Shown piece after piece: positions 7,331 to 15,907 of a stretch of DNA of 64,000 nucleotides. A model generated the notes under the pieces. It made no database searches. It was not told the DNA's origin and worked only from the letters and a program-made list of their open reading frames with translations. Positions within the stretch are counted from its first letter, which is position 1. Every line of letters begins with the position of its first letter. The translations under genes and the position numbers were made by a program. Source of the stretch: CBDCVO01 sp965223085 (lineage in GTDB: Bacteria; Pseudomonadota; Gammaproteobacteria; Ga0077536); the NCBI GenBank assembly GCA_965223085.1, contig OZ244981.1, positions 1,550,001 through 1,614,000 on the forward strand, given 5' to 3'.

Positions 7331-8416
7331 TTACGTGGTGGCCAATTGCGCCATCAGATCCATCTGGTGCTCCTGCCGTAAGGGTTCAACGAGTTGGTCA
7401 AGATCTCCAGCGAGGATCTCAGTGAGCTTATACAATGTCAAACCAATGCGGTGATCGGTGATCCGACCCTGAGGAAAGTTGTAGGTTCTTATGCGTTCCG
7501 AACGGTCACCGCTACCGACGAGCGAACGACGTGTTTGCGCTTGGGCGGCGGCTTGTTGGTTGCGCTCATCCTGCAGGAGACGAGCCTGCAGCAAGCTCAG
7601 TGCGCGGGCACGGTTTTTATGTTGTGAACGTTCGTCTTGGCACTCGACCACGATACCGCTCGGCAGATGTGTAATGCGAATCGCTGAATCCGTTTTATTC
7701 ACGTGTTGACCGCCCGCCCCAGAAGCCCGAAATGTGTCGATGCGCAAGTCGTTGGCGTTAATGTCTATATGGGTGATTTCGTCGGCTTCTGGCATGATTG
7801 CCACCGTACACGCCGAGGTGTGAATACGTCCTTGCGATTCGGTTTCGGGTACCCGTTGTACGCGGTGAGCGCCGGATTCGAATTTCAGACTAGAATACAC
7901 GCCACGCCCTAGCACCCGCGCGATTATTTCTTTGTAACCGCCGTGCTCTCCCTCATTGCTAGTAAGGATCTCGACTAGCCAGCCTTGCCGTTCGGCGTAG
8001 CGTGAATACATGCGAAATAGATCGCCGGCGAAAATGGCGGCTTCATCGCCGCCGGTGCCAGCGCGCACTTCGAGAAATATATTGGCCTCGTCATGAGGAT
8101 CTTTGGGCAGCAGTAGGCGGTTGATCTCCGCTTCGAGTGTCGTGAGTTGTGTATCGATAGTTGCCGTTTCTTCGCTGGCAAGTTCGCGCAAGTCGGCATC
8201 GTCATCGCTCGTCATTGCGTGTGCCTGGGCGCGCTCCGCGGTTAATTGACGGTAGCGCTCGAAGCAAGAAACCACTGGATCGATCTCGGCCCTTTCGCGC
8301 GCTAAGGTGCGAAACAAGGTCTGATCGGCTACCGTCTCGGGGCTGGCGAGCAAGCCGTCCAACTCCTCGCGTCGATCACGCAGTCCTTGTAGTTTGTCGA
8401 GCACCGAGGATTTCAT
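7331..8416 (-). CDS. prfA: Peptide chain release factor 1
   Basis: A 361-residue RF1 that terminates translation at UAA and UAG. The peptidyl-hydrolysis motif GGQ is at 235-237 (ASGAGGQHVNKTDSAIRITH). The stop-codon-reading tripeptide PxT corresponds to P190-E191-T192. The C-terminal NFPQGRITDHRIGLTLY segment is typical. The ATG overlaps the hemA stop codon (ATGA), so prfA is coupled to hemA translation. prmC, which methylates Q237, follows. Confidence 0.97.
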   Translation of the reverse strand: MKSSVLDKLQGLRDRREELDGLLASPETVADQTLFRTLARERAEIDPVVSCFERYRQLTAERAQAHAMTSDDDADLRELASEETATIDTQLTTLEAEINRLLLPKDPHDEANIFLEVRAGTGGDEAAIFAGDLFRMYSRYAERQGWLVEILTSNEGEHGGYKEIIARVLGRGVYSSLKFESGAHRVQRVPETESQGRIHTSACTVAIMPEADEITHIDINANDLRIDTFRASGAGGQHVNKTDSAIRITHLPSGIVVECQDERSQHKNRARALSLLQARLLQDERNQQAAAQAQTRRSLVGSGDRSERIRTYNFPQGRITDHRIGLTLYKLTEILAGDLDQLVEPLRQEHQMDLMAQLATT

Positions 8417-9684
8417 CGGTCCTTATTATCCTGTTGCCTTAAGTCGAGTAATTCGTGCGCATGTTCTACAAAGTCAAAGCGACCTTCTAGTAGCGCTTCA
8501 CGGAGTTTTACCGTCGGGCGATGAATAAGCTTATTCGTCAAACCGCGTGCGAGTTGCTCCATCACCTGGAGTGGGTCGTCGCCGGCCGCAATGCGACGCG
8601 CGGCTTTATCGAGCAACGCTGCGGTGATGTTGTGAGCGCTGTTGCGATAGGTAATGAGCGCCGCGTTGCCGTCATCCGCCTGCATGCGGTCGAGATACGC
8701 TTGAGTATGCAAACTGACTATTTCTTCAGCCTGCGCCGCCGCGCCCGCGCGCAATTCGAGGTTTTCGTTGATCACGTTGTTGAGATCGTCGACGGTGTAC
8801 AGGTAGGCGTCGTCGATTTGTGCGACTTCGGGCGCGATGTCTCTAGGCACGGCGAGATCGACCAAGAATATCGGATCGTGGTGGCGTGCGGCCACCGCGT
8901 TGGCGACGGCGCCGCGAGAAATAATTGGCAGTTCGCTTCCGGTTGAACTCACAACGATGTCTGCCGCGGGCAAATGTGCGGAAATGTCGTTTAGTGTGAT
9001 GGCCGTGCCGTCTACTTTTTCGGCGAGCTCCACGGAGCGCGCCACAGTGCGGTTTGCGATGACGATCGAGCGAATGGAGTTCGCGCGCAGATGAGCTGCG
9101 ACTAAAGCAATAGTATCACCGGCGCCGATCAACAACGCTGTTTTGGTAGCCAAATTGCCGTGGATCTGACCCGCAAGCCTGACGGCCGCATACGCGACAG
9201 AGACCGGCGTATGGCCGATGGTCGTCTCGGTGCGCACCTTTTTTGCGACCGAAAAGGCATATTGCAGTAATTTATTCAGCGCCCTGCCAACGGTCCCGGC
9301 GGTGACGGCGCTACGATAAGCGCTCTTAAGTTGGCCGAGTATTTGCGGCTCCCCGACGACCATGGAATCTAAGCCGCAGGCGACGTTCAAAGTGTGTTTA
9401 ATCGCCAATGCACCGTCTAGATCATAGAAGTGAGTGTTTACTATTGTGGGATCTAAACCTTTAAAATCGATCAGCCAATCGGCTACTTTGTTACTATCAT
9501 TGCCGGTGCCCGCAGAATAGACCTCGGTGCGGTTACAGGTGGACAGGATCAGCGCTTCGTCGACCGTCCCGCTAGCACGCAAGCTGGCAAGCGCAGCCGG
9601 CAACTGGTTTGCACCCACCGTAACCCGCTCGCGAACATCAATCGGCGCGGTTTTATGGCTCACACCAAATATTATGATCGACAT
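8413..9684 (-). CDS. hemA: Glutamyl-tRNA reductase
   Basis: A 423-residue NADPH-dependent enzyme making glutamate-1-semialdehyde from Glu-tRNA, the first committed step of C5-pathway heme synthesis. The nucleophile is C50 in LSTCNRTEVY. The N-terminus MSIIIFGVSHKTAPIDVRER, the DSMVVGEPQILGQ segment and the NADPH-binding LIGAGDTIALVAAHL are all present. The ATG is at 9684; the five bases before it (GTCGT) are preceded by an inverted copy of the core repeat, so the 5' untranslated region and any ribosome binding site derive from repeat DNA and no good Shine-Dalgarno is visible. Confidence 0.97.
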   Translation of the reverse strand: MSIIIFGVSHKTAPIDVRERVTVGANQLPAALASLRASGTVDEALILSTCNRTEVYSAGTGNDSNKVADWLIDFKGLDPTIVNTHFYDLDGALAIKHTLNVACGLDSMVVGEPQILGQLKSAYRSAVTAGTVGRALNKLLQYAFSVAKKVRTETTIGHTPVSVAYAAVRLAGQIHGNLATKTALLIGAGDTIALVAAHLRANSIRSIVIANRTVARSVELAEKVDGTAITLNDISAHLPAADIVVSSTGSELPIISRGAVANAVAARHHDPIFLVDLAVPRDIAPEVAQIDDAYLYTVDDLNNVINENLELRAGAAAQAEEIVSLHTQAYLDRMQADDGNAALITYRNSAHNITAALLDKAARRIAAGDDPLQVMEQLARGLTNKLIHRPTVKLREALLEGRFDFVEHAHELLDLRQQDNKDR

Positions 9685-9688
9685 ACGA

Positions 9689-9712
9689 CTAGCCCGAATA
9701 TTGCACGAGGAC
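9689..9712 (-). repeat. Core repeat copy directly before hemA
   Basis: Minus-strand copy CTCGTGCAATATTCGGGCTA ending five bases before the hemA ATG. It is preceded (minus strand) by GCATCCGCGGTCCTCG, a 16-mer also found at 2788-2803. Together with the plus-strand copies at 9803 and 9842 it gives an inverted arrangement in the hemA to TPR-gene gap. Confidence 0.75.
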
Positions 9713-9802
9713 CGCGGATGCTGCGGCAGCAAGCAAGCTTGATTCCATTTGCGTCGTGGCCTAAATCATTGCTGGCTTATGAAAATACCTATTATCTCAA
9801 GC

Positions 9803-9845
9803 TATTGGCACAAGCGCAGCGAGCGCCTCGTGCAATATCCGGGCG
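9803..9845 (+). repeat. Core repeat copy upstream of hemA
   Basis: Contains TTGGCACAAGCGCAGCGAGC then GCCTCGTGCAATATCCGGGC. The only change at the 3' end is GGGCGAAC in place of GGGCTAGC, and the GAAC begins the next, longer repeat unit. Confidence 0.8.
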
Positions 9846-9961
9846 AACCAGTGCGGTGCAAATTGCATTTCCCGATACGTCACCATCAAACGATGAAAAA
9901 TTCCATAGCATCAACCAAGTGGCACGAACTCAGTGAGCGCCTCATGCAATATCCGGGCTAG
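9844..9961 (+). repeat. Long (approx. 118-bp) repeat unit
   Basis: Begins GAACCAGTGCGGTGCAAATT, continues through TTCCCGAT, AACGATGAAAAA and CATCAACCAAGTGGCACGAA, and ends CATGCAATATCCGGGCTAG. The same order of blocks is found at 25556-25675, showing that the core is the 3' end of a longer repeat unit. The remaining sequence to 10084 contains a palindrome but no gene. Confidence 0.8.
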
Positions 9962-9982
9962 GGGTTCGATCCAGGTGTTACA

Positions 9983-9994
9983 GTGTAATTACAC
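9983..9994. promoter_or_regulatory. 12-bp palindrome upstream of the TPR lipoprotein gene
   Basis: GTGTAATTACAC, a perfect palindrome within the wider partly symmetric GGTGTTACAGTGTAATTACA. It lies about 90 bp before the TPR gene ATG, a position suited to an operator for the TPR-lolB-ispE unit. A TATAGT at about 10045 could be a -10 box, but no good -35 is visible. Confidence 0.35.
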
Positions 9995-10084
9995 CCAGTT
10001 TGTGGGCAAAAACGCGTGGGTTCGTCCGAGCTCTGGGCTCAACTGCGTTATAGTTTAGCGCATGTAAGTCGATGTAGTGGCGGT

Positions 10085-11848
10085 ATGTTGAATTCAGATT
10101 TCTTCACACCTGGGCGCGGGTTGCAGCTAACTCTCGTGCTGTGTGTCTTGCTGTCTGGCTGCGCCAGCGTGTCCACGCCCCCGCGGGATGTTGGCAACGA
10201 GCTCGATAACTCTTTCTTATTTCAATCCGAAAGTGAGCAAGTCACGCTAAGCGACGTACCAAGCGCTAGTTACGACGACGATCCTTTATTCCGCCTCTTA
10301 CTGGCGGAGTTCGCCGGACAGCGAGGGCATCTCGAGCTGGCCGTGGAGCACTACCTGGAGGTCGCCCAAGCGACACGTAATGCCGATCTGGCCGAACGCG
10401 CGACCCGCGTAGCGGTCTTTGCTCGCGACGACGCGGCTGCCTTGGTAGCGGCGAAAATGTGGGTTGCGCTGCGACCGGACGATCTCGATGCACGGCAAAT
10501 TTCTGCTGCGATGCACATTCGTGCTGCCGACCCAGACGCAGCGCTCGCGGATTTGGAGTACATACTCGCGGCTGACGGTGGCGAAGTCGGCTCGAAGTTG
10601 CGCATGGTGGCGAACCTGTTGGGTCGTGAAGAAGATAAAGCCACCGCACTCGCCGTGATGGAAAAATTGTTGCAGCGCCATCGCGACAATCCCGATGCGT
10701 TGATCGCCTATGCGCTGCTCGCGATTCGCGCTGATGAGCTCGACAAAGCACGCGCCGCAATGGAGGTCTTGGTCAGCAAGACTGAGATCAACACCAATAT
10801 CGCCGTTGCTTATCTCGCGGTACTGCAAAAGCAGGGCATGGTGGGGGACGCAATCGCGTGGCTCGAAACGGCGTTGGCGCGCACACCCGATCAATTCGGT
10901 CTGCGGTTGCTGTACGCACGCTTACTGGCGGAGAACAATCGCTTTGATGAGGCAAGGACGCAGTTTGGTTTGTTGGCCCGGGAACAGCCTGACAACACGG
11001 ACGTCACTTTTGCGCTTGGATTGCTGAACTTGCAGGCCAACGACGTTAACGCGGCGACCGAGAACTTCAAACGTTTGGCGCTGGTTGAAGAACGGCGCGA
11101 TGAAGCAATGTTTTATCTCGGTCAGATTGCGGAGACGAAGCGTCAACCCGAAGACGCGTTGGCGTATTACCGCCAAATCGAAGCGGGCGGTAACTATTTG
11201 GCAGCCCAAATACGAATTGCCTTATTGCTCTCCACCCGCGATGGGCCGGCGGTTGCACGCGCACACTTGCGTGCCATCGAGGTTCAAGACGCGAGTGAAA
11301 AAATGCAAATCCTGCGGGCCGAAGGCGAAATTCTCGCGGAGCACAAACAATACGACGCGGCTATGCAGATCTATGACCTGGCGCTAGCCGCCGGTTACGA
11401 CATGGAAATGCTGTATACGCGCGCGATGCTCGCCGAACGCATGGGGCGACTTGATATCCTAGAGGCCGATCTGCGCGCGATTTTGGCGCGTGAACCGGAC
11501 AATGCCCAAGCCTTAAATGCCCTCGGCTATACGCTCGCGGATCGCACCGATCGACTTGACGAGGCACATAGCTTGATTACCCGCGCGCTCGCGATCAACC
11601 CCAGCGATTTCTACGTCCTAGATAGCATGGGTTGGGTGTTGTACCGGCTCGGTCGTTTGCAGGAGGCGGTCAGCTATTTGGAGCGCGCACGGGCGCTCAA
11701 AAACGATCCCGAAGTAGCCGCTCACCTCGGCGAAGTACTATGGGTGATGGGCGAGGAAAACCGTGCCCGCGAAGTGTGGGAAGCGGCGCTAGAATTAACA
11801 CCGAATGACGAAAAAATTCTCAAAGTAATCAAACGACTAGCTAAGTGA
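10085..11848 (+). CDS. Tetratricopeptide-repeat outer-membrane lipoprotein
   Basis: A 587-residue lipoprotein. The ATG at 10085 gives a signal peptide with lipobox LLSGC (LTLVLCVLLSGCAS), so the mature protein begins at a lipidated cysteine, probably in the outer membrane. The rest is TPR repeats from about residue 70 to the end; the clearest are the last three (AQALNALGYTLADRTDRLDE, then ALAINPSDFYVLDSMGWVLY, then VSYLERARALKNDPEVAAHL). A TPR gene between hemA and lolB is widely conserved in gammaproteobacteria. It overlaps lolB by GTGA. Its role is unknown; a scaffold for envelope protein assembly is a guess from the fold. Confidence 0.9.
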   Translation: MLNSDFFTPGRGLQLTLVLCVLLSGCASVSTPPRDVGNELDNSFLFQSESEQVTLSDVPSASYDDDPLFRLLLAEFAGQRGHLELAVEHYLEVAQATRNADLAERATRVAVFARDDAAALVAAKMWVALRPDDLDARQISAAMHIRAADPDAALADLEYILAADGGEVGSKLRMVANLLGREEDKATALAVMEKLLQRHRDNPDALIAYALLAIRADELDKARAAMEVLVSKTEINTNIAVAYLAVLQKQGMVGDAIAWLETALARTPDQFGLRLLYARLLAENNRFDEARTQFGLLAREQPDNTDVTFALGLLNLQANDVNAATENFKRLALVEERRDEAMFYLGQIAETKRQPEDALAYYRQIEAGGNYLAAQIRIALLLSTRDGPAVARAHLRAIEVQDASEKMQILRAEGEILAEHKQYDAAMQIYDLALAAGYDMEMLYTRAMLAERMGRLDILEADLRAILAREPDNAQALNALGYTLADRTDRLDEAHSLITRALAINPSDFYVLDSMGWVLYRLGRLQEAVSYLERARALKNDPEVAAHLGEVLWVMGEENRAREVWEAALELTPNDEKILKVIKRLAK

Positions 11849-12468
11849 GATGGTGGTTTTTAGTGCTCCTGCTTGGGGCCTCGGGATGCGCAAATTTCAA
11901 ATTCCCGCGCCTCAATACCGGCGCCGATTTAGATTCAAAGACCCAAACTGAATCCCGTTGGCGCGCACACCAGCGCAGCGTCGAGGCGCTCGAAGAATGG
12001 CGTATCGAGGGACGGATCGCGGTTCAGAGTGAAGCGGGGGGGGGCAACGCGCGACTCTATTGGCAGCAACGTGCCGACGCCTTCGATGTACGCATTGTGG
12101 CGCCGTTCGGGCGGGGAACGTTTTTGCTCAGTGGGGATGAGCACCGCGTTAGCCTCATGACGCCAGAGAATGAATATTATGTCGCGGACGACGTCGAAAG
12201 TTTGATGGCGCGCCATTTGCAGTGGTCGTTGCCGCTTAACGGCGCGCGCTATTGGGTGCGAGGAATACCAGTGCCTGAGATGCCGATAGCGAATTTACGT
12301 CTCGACGACGAAGCGCGTCTAAGCGATCTTGCCCAAGCCGGTTGGCGTATTAGTATTTTGCGTTACATCGCGGCGGCGGGTACGGATTTGCCCGGCAAGA
12401 TATTTTTTAATCATGACGAATTCAAAGTACGCATGGTGATCGCCAAGTGGCAAGTGGCTCCGCTGTGA
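11845..12468 (+). CDS. lolB: Outer-membrane lipoprotein LolB
   Basis: A 207-residue lipoprotein receptor that takes lipoproteins from LolA and inserts them into the outer membrane. It starts at a GTG overlapping the previous stop. The signal sequence RWWFLVLLLGASGC carries the lipobox. Conserved LolB features are W/R-EALEEWRIEGRIAVQSEAG near 50-68, the YWQQRADAFDVRIVAPFGRG strand pair, and LPLNGARYWVRGIPVPE. Length is standard. It is coupled to ispE by another GTGA overlap. Confidence 0.95.
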   Translation: MRWWFLVLLLGASGCANFKFPRLNTGADLDSKTQTESRWRAHQRSVEALEEWRIEGRIAVQSEAGGGNARLYWQQRADAFDVRIVAPFGRGTFLLSGDEHRVSLMTPENEYYVADDVESLMARHLQWSLPLNGARYWVRGIPVPEMPIANLRLDDEARLSDLAQAGWRISILRYIAAAGTDLPGKIFFNHDEFKVRMVIAKWQVAPL

Positions 12469-13322
12469 ACGATTTGCGCTGGCCGGCACCGGCTAAAATC
12501 AATTTGTTTTTACACGTAGTTGGCGCCCGCGCCGATGGTTACCATGAACTACAAACGCTGTTCCAGTTTTTGGATTTTGGCGACGAGTTACGGTTTGAAA
12601 TACGTCCTGACGGCCGCATCGCACAGACTAAGCCGCTACCTGGTATCGCGGTGGCGGAGGATTTGAATTTGCGTGCGGCGCGCCTCTTACAAAAACATAG
12701 TGGCTGCAGCATGGGTGTCGATATAACGGTCACGAAGCGTATTCCTGTAGGCGGTGGTTTAGGCGGCGGGAGTTCCAATGCTGCGACCGTCTTAGTCGCT
12801 CTCAACGCGCTGTGGGACATCGGTTTATCGCTCGAGGAGCTCGCCGAGATAGGTTTGCAGCTCGGTGCCGATGTGCCGGTGTTCGTGCGTGGCCATTGTG
12901 CTTGGGCTGAGGGGGTCGGCGAGCGTTTGACGCCTATGGAAGCGGCCGAAACGCCGGTGTTGGTGGTTTGCCCGGGGGTGGCGGTGGCGACTGCTGTGGT
13001 GTTTCGGGCGCCAGATTTGACACACCATACCCCACCCATCAGAATCCAGGGCTTTTCAATGGCACAGACGCGCAACGATTGCGAACCGGTCGCACGGCGC
13101 TTATTCCCCGAAGTAGGGGCAGTGCTCGATTTTTTGGCGGCGCATGCCCCTGCCCGCATGAGTGGAACGGGCGCGTGTTGCTTTGCGCTGTGTGAATCGC
13201 GCGAAGAAGCGCAGGCATTGGCCGCAGTCGTGCCGGCGAGATGGTCAAGTTTTGTCGCCGAGCGTCGCAACCATTCGCCCTTGCATGAAATGGCGGCGCG
13301 GGTCGAACGAATAGAATTGTGA
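12465..13322 (+). CDS. ispE: 4-diphosphocytidyl-2-C-methyl-D-erythritol kinase
   Basis: A 285-residue GHMP-family kinase of the MEP isoprenoid pathway. It starts WPAPAKINLFLHVVGARADG with the substrate-binding lysine, has the ATP loop PVGGGLGGGSSNAATVL, the GADVPVFVRG segment, and the C-terminal RMSGTGACCFALC motif. The GTG start at 12465 overlaps the lolB stop; this start gives the family's usual N-terminus, whereas an upstream ATG adds lolB-frame residues. lolB-ispE-prs is a conserved gammaproteobacterial order. Confidence 0.96.
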   Translation: MNDLRWPAPAKINLFLHVVGARADGYHELQTLFQFLDFGDELRFEIRPDGRIAQTKPLPGIAVAEDLNLRAARLLQKHSGCSMGVDITVTKRIPVGGGLGGGSSNAATVLVALNALWDIGLSLEELAEIGLQLGADVPVFVRGHCAWAEGVGERLTPMEAAETPVLVVCPGVAVATAVVFRAPDLTHHTPPIRIQGFSMAQTRNDCEPVARRLFPEVGAVLDFLAAHAPARMSGTGACCFALCESREEAQALAAVVPARWSSFVAERRNHSPLHEMAARVERIEL

Positions 13323-13407
13323 TTTTACGGTGCGTGCCGTCGAGAGCCCCGAGCGGACGAGATGGTCGTAGCGGGCGCATAGATTTGATCTCGCGTCTAC
13401 AGATTAC

Positions 13408-13482
13408 TGGGGTGTAGCCAAGCGGTAAGGCACCGGGTTTTGATCCCGGGATTCCCAGGTTCGAATCCTGGCACCCCAGCCA
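13408..13482 (+). tRNA. tRNA-Gln (anticodon UUG)
   Basis: A complete 75-nt cloverleaf. Acceptor TGGGGTG pairs with CACCCCA; D-arm GCC AAGCGGTAA GGC; anticodon stem CCGGG/CCCGG around loop TTTTGAT with anticodon TTG; T-arm CCAGG TTCGAAT CCTGG; discriminator G and an encoded CCA. It lies between ispE and prs, its usual gammaproteobacterial position. Confidence 0.97.
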
Positions 13483-13507
13483 TTCATTACGGAACAAGCC
13501 AAGGCTA

Positions 13508-14464
13508 ATGTTAAACCGCTCGTCGATCATGCTATTTGCTGGCAACTCGAACCAGAGTCTGTCGCGTTCTATCGCCGCCCACCTGCAAATTCCGCTTGGC
13601 AAGGCGACCGTCAGTCGCTTTAGCGATGGCGAGGTAATGGTCGAAATCCGTGAAAACGTCCGCGCCCGAGATGTTTTTGTACTGCAATCAATTTGCAGGC
13701 CGACGAGCGAAACCTTAATCGAGTTACTGGTCCTAATCGATGCCTTACGACGTGCGTCGGCGGCGAGTATCACCGCTGTCATCCCCTATCTCGGTTATGC
13801 GCGCCAGGATCGGCGAGTGCGCTCCGCGCGTGTCCCGATTACCGCTAAAGTCGTTGCCAATATGATCGTTAGCGTGGGTACGGATCGCGTGTTAACGGTT
13901 GATCTGCATGCTGATCAGATCCAAGGTTTCTACGATATTCCCATGGACAATGTCTACGCGTCGCCGGTTTTGCTGGGCGACATTTGGAAACATCGTTACG
14001 AAGGATTAATGGTTGTATCACCAGATGTGGGCGGGGTGGTGCGGGCGCGGGCGGTTGCACGACGCTTAGATAACGCAGATTTGGCGATAATCGACAAGCG
14101 TCGCCCGCGTGCCAATGAAGCGCAGGTTATGAATATTATTGGTGACGTTGAAGATCGCACTTGTGTATTGGTTGACGATCTCGTGGACACTGCCGGGACC
14201 CTGTGTCAGGCGGCGCAGGCGCTGAAAGCACATGGCGCACGTTCGGTAGTGGCGTATTGCACCCACGCGGTGCTGTCGGGAAATGCGCTTGAGAACATCG
14301 GCGAGTCGGTATTGGATGAACTGGTTGTAACAGATACCATTCCTTTGTCTGCCGATGCCCTGCGCACAGAACGGATCCGGTCTTTGACGGTCGCCGGCTT
14401 GCTGGGTGAGAGCATCAACCGGATTAGTTCCGGGCAGTCATTAAGTTCTATGTTTATCGACTAG
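13508..14464 (+). CDS. prs: Ribose-phosphate pyrophosphokinase
   Basis: A 318-residue enzyme making PRPP from ribose-5-phosphate and ATP for nucleotide, His and Trp synthesis. Visible motifs: LFAGNSN, RFSDGEVMVEI, YARQDRRVRSARVPITAK, TVDLHADQIQGF, VSPDVGGVVRARAVA and the PRPP loop CVLVDDLVDTAGTLCQAA. The ATG at 13508 has AAGG just upstream; a second ATG seven codons later has none. Compared with the E. coli enzyme the PRPP loop reads VDTAGTL rather than IDTGGTL. Confidence 0.97.
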   Translation: MLNRSSIMLFAGNSNQSLSRSIAAHLQIPLGKATVSRFSDGEVMVEIRENVRARDVFVLQSICRPTSETLIELLVLIDALRRASAASITAVIPYLGYARQDRRVRSARVPITAKVVANMIVSVGTDRVLTVDLHADQIQGFYDIPMDNVYASPVLLGDIWKHRYEGLMVVSPDVGGVVRARAVARRLDNADLAIIDKRRPRANEAQVMNIIGDVEDRTCVLVDDLVDTAGTLCQAAQALKAHGARSVVAYCTHAVLSGNALENIGESVLDELVVTDTIPLSADALRTERIRSLTVAGLLGESINRISSGQSLSSMFID

Positions 14465-14575
14465 TAACGTTCATGCGCAGCCAGCGAGCCGCCGAGCTTT
14501 GCCGATGAACTTGGGTTATTTCGATTGGTCGCGGTCGGGTAACAACGCAAATTTGATACATACGGAGTCCTTAGA

Positions 14576-15250
14576 GTGGAACAATTTGAAATCAGTGCAG
14601 AGCCGCGTGAAGTGCGAGGCAAGGGTGCGAGCCGCCGCCTGCGCCGCGCGGGCAAAGTCCCCGCCATTTTATATGGGGCAGATCAAGAACCGACAAACTT
14701 GCAGCTCGACCACAACGATGTTTTGCGCCATGCAGAACACGAGGCGTTTTACTCTCACGTTTTAACGCTGAAGGTCGCGGGCAATGAGCAGCGGGTTGTC
14801 ATCAAAGATATGCAGCGTCATCCCTATAAGCCCTTTATTACACATATGGATTTTCAGCGCGTCAGCGAAACGACGGCCTTGACGATGCGGATCCCGATTC
14901 ACTTTATTAATGAAGATAATTGTGCTGGGGTGAAACAACAAGGCGGCGTAATTAGCCACCAAATGTCCGATCTCGAAATTATTTGTTTACCGAAAGATTT
15001 ACCGGAATATGTAGAGGTCGATGTCGAAGCGCTAGAGCTCGGTAACACGATTCAGTTGGGCGATCTGCGGTTGCCTGATGGTGTGCAAAGTGTGGTGCTG
15101 GCGCAAGGTGGTGATGCGGTGTTGCCGGTGGTATCGGTGAACGCCCCACGGATCGAAGAAGTCGACCAAGCTCCTGAAGATGAGATGGACGTCGAACAGC
15201 TCGACGAGGCACCGAAAGACGAAGATGACGCGGCGGCGACGGAAGAGTAG
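14576..15250 (+). CDS. rplY: 50S ribosomal protein L25 (long CTC/TL5 form)
   Basis: A 224-residue 5S-rRNA-binding protein of the long CTC type. The N-terminal L25 domain (REVRGKGASRRLRRAGKVPA, YKPFITHMDFQRV) is followed by the TL5 beta-domain (VEVDVEALELGNTIQLGDLR) and a strongly acidic tail (EDEMDVEQLDEAPKDEDD). It starts at GTG with GGAG upstream. It sits between prs and pth as usual. The 110 bp before it show no feature beyond the ribosome binding site. Confidence 0.95.
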   Translation: MEQFEISAEPREVRGKGASRRLRRAGKVPAILYGADQEPTNLQLDHNDVLRHAEHEAFYSHVLTLKVAGNEQRVVIKDMQRHPYKPFITHMDFQRVSETTALTMRIPIHFINEDNCAGVKQQGGVISHQMSDLEIICLPKDLPEYVEVDVEALELGNTIQLGDLRLPDGVQSVVLAQGGDAVLPVVSVNAPRIEEVDQAPEDEMDVEQLDEAPKDEDDAAATEE

Positions 15251-15330
15251 TGCTGGCGCGCGTGCCGGCAGACTTCAATTTATAGCAAGCGTAGGGCGAC
15301 TCCACTGCAGCGTCTTTATTTGAACTTCAC

Positions 15331-15906
15331 ATGAGTTGCGTGCGTCTTGTTGTGGGGCTAGGTAATCCCGGGCGGCGCTACGCCAAAACGCGTCACAACG
15401 CGGGTTTTTGGTATATCGATCGCTTAGCCCAACGGGGCGGCGTTGAATTTCGTGCCCTACCACGTTTTCATGGTGAGATATGTCACGCCAGATCGCGCGA
15501 GCATACCGTGTACATGCTCAAGCCAACGACGTATATGAATCGCGTCGGCATGAGCGTCAGCGCTTGCGTTAAGTATTATCGTTTCATGGCCGGCGAGGTT
15601 TTGGTCGTTCATGACGAACTCGACCTTGATGTTGGCACGGTGCGTTGTAAACGCGGTGGTGGTCCCGGTGGCCATAATGGCTTGCGCGACATCATTGCTG
15701 TATTGGGGCGAGAATTCTTGCGCTTACGGATCGGCATCGGCCGCCCGCCAGCACCAATAACCCCCATCGATTATGTGCTTGGTGTGCCGAGCGTAGGGGA
15801 GCGTGAGGCGCTCGAAGAAGCGATCGATCATGCGTTGGCAAACAGCGATGCCTTGCTGGACGGTGAAATCGATCACGTCATGAACATAATTAACCGCCGT
15901 CACTGA
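15331..15906 (+). CDS. pth: Peptidyl-tRNA hydrolase
   Basis: A 191-residue esterase that recycles stalled peptidyl-tRNA. The N-terminus LVVGLGNPGRRYAKTRHNAG contains the catalytic H22 and N12; MLKPTTYMNRVGMSV, VVHDELDLDVG with the catalytic aspartate, and KRGGGPGGHNGLRDI follow. Length and order (rplY-pth-ychF) are standard. It ends one base before the ychF ATG, so the two are probably coupled. Confidence 0.97.
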   Translation: MSCVRLVVGLGNPGRRYAKTRHNAGFWYIDRLAQRGGVEFRALPRFHGEICHARSREHTVYMLKPTTYMNRVGMSVSACVKYYRFMAGEVLVVHDELDLDVGTVRCKRGGGPGGHNGLRDIIAVLGREFLRLRIGIGRPPAPITPIDYVLGVPSVGEREALEEAIDHALANSDALLDGEIDHVMNIINRRH

Positions 15907-15907
15907 A

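Noticed and set aside
12539..13270. 243-residue minus-strand frame within ispE
   Set aside because: Antisense to a clear ispE; composition is a shadow of the coding strand.
13039..13782. Long minus-strand reading frame across ispE, tRNA-Gln and prs
   Set aside because: It runs antisense through three well-supported genes and has no recognisable protein features.
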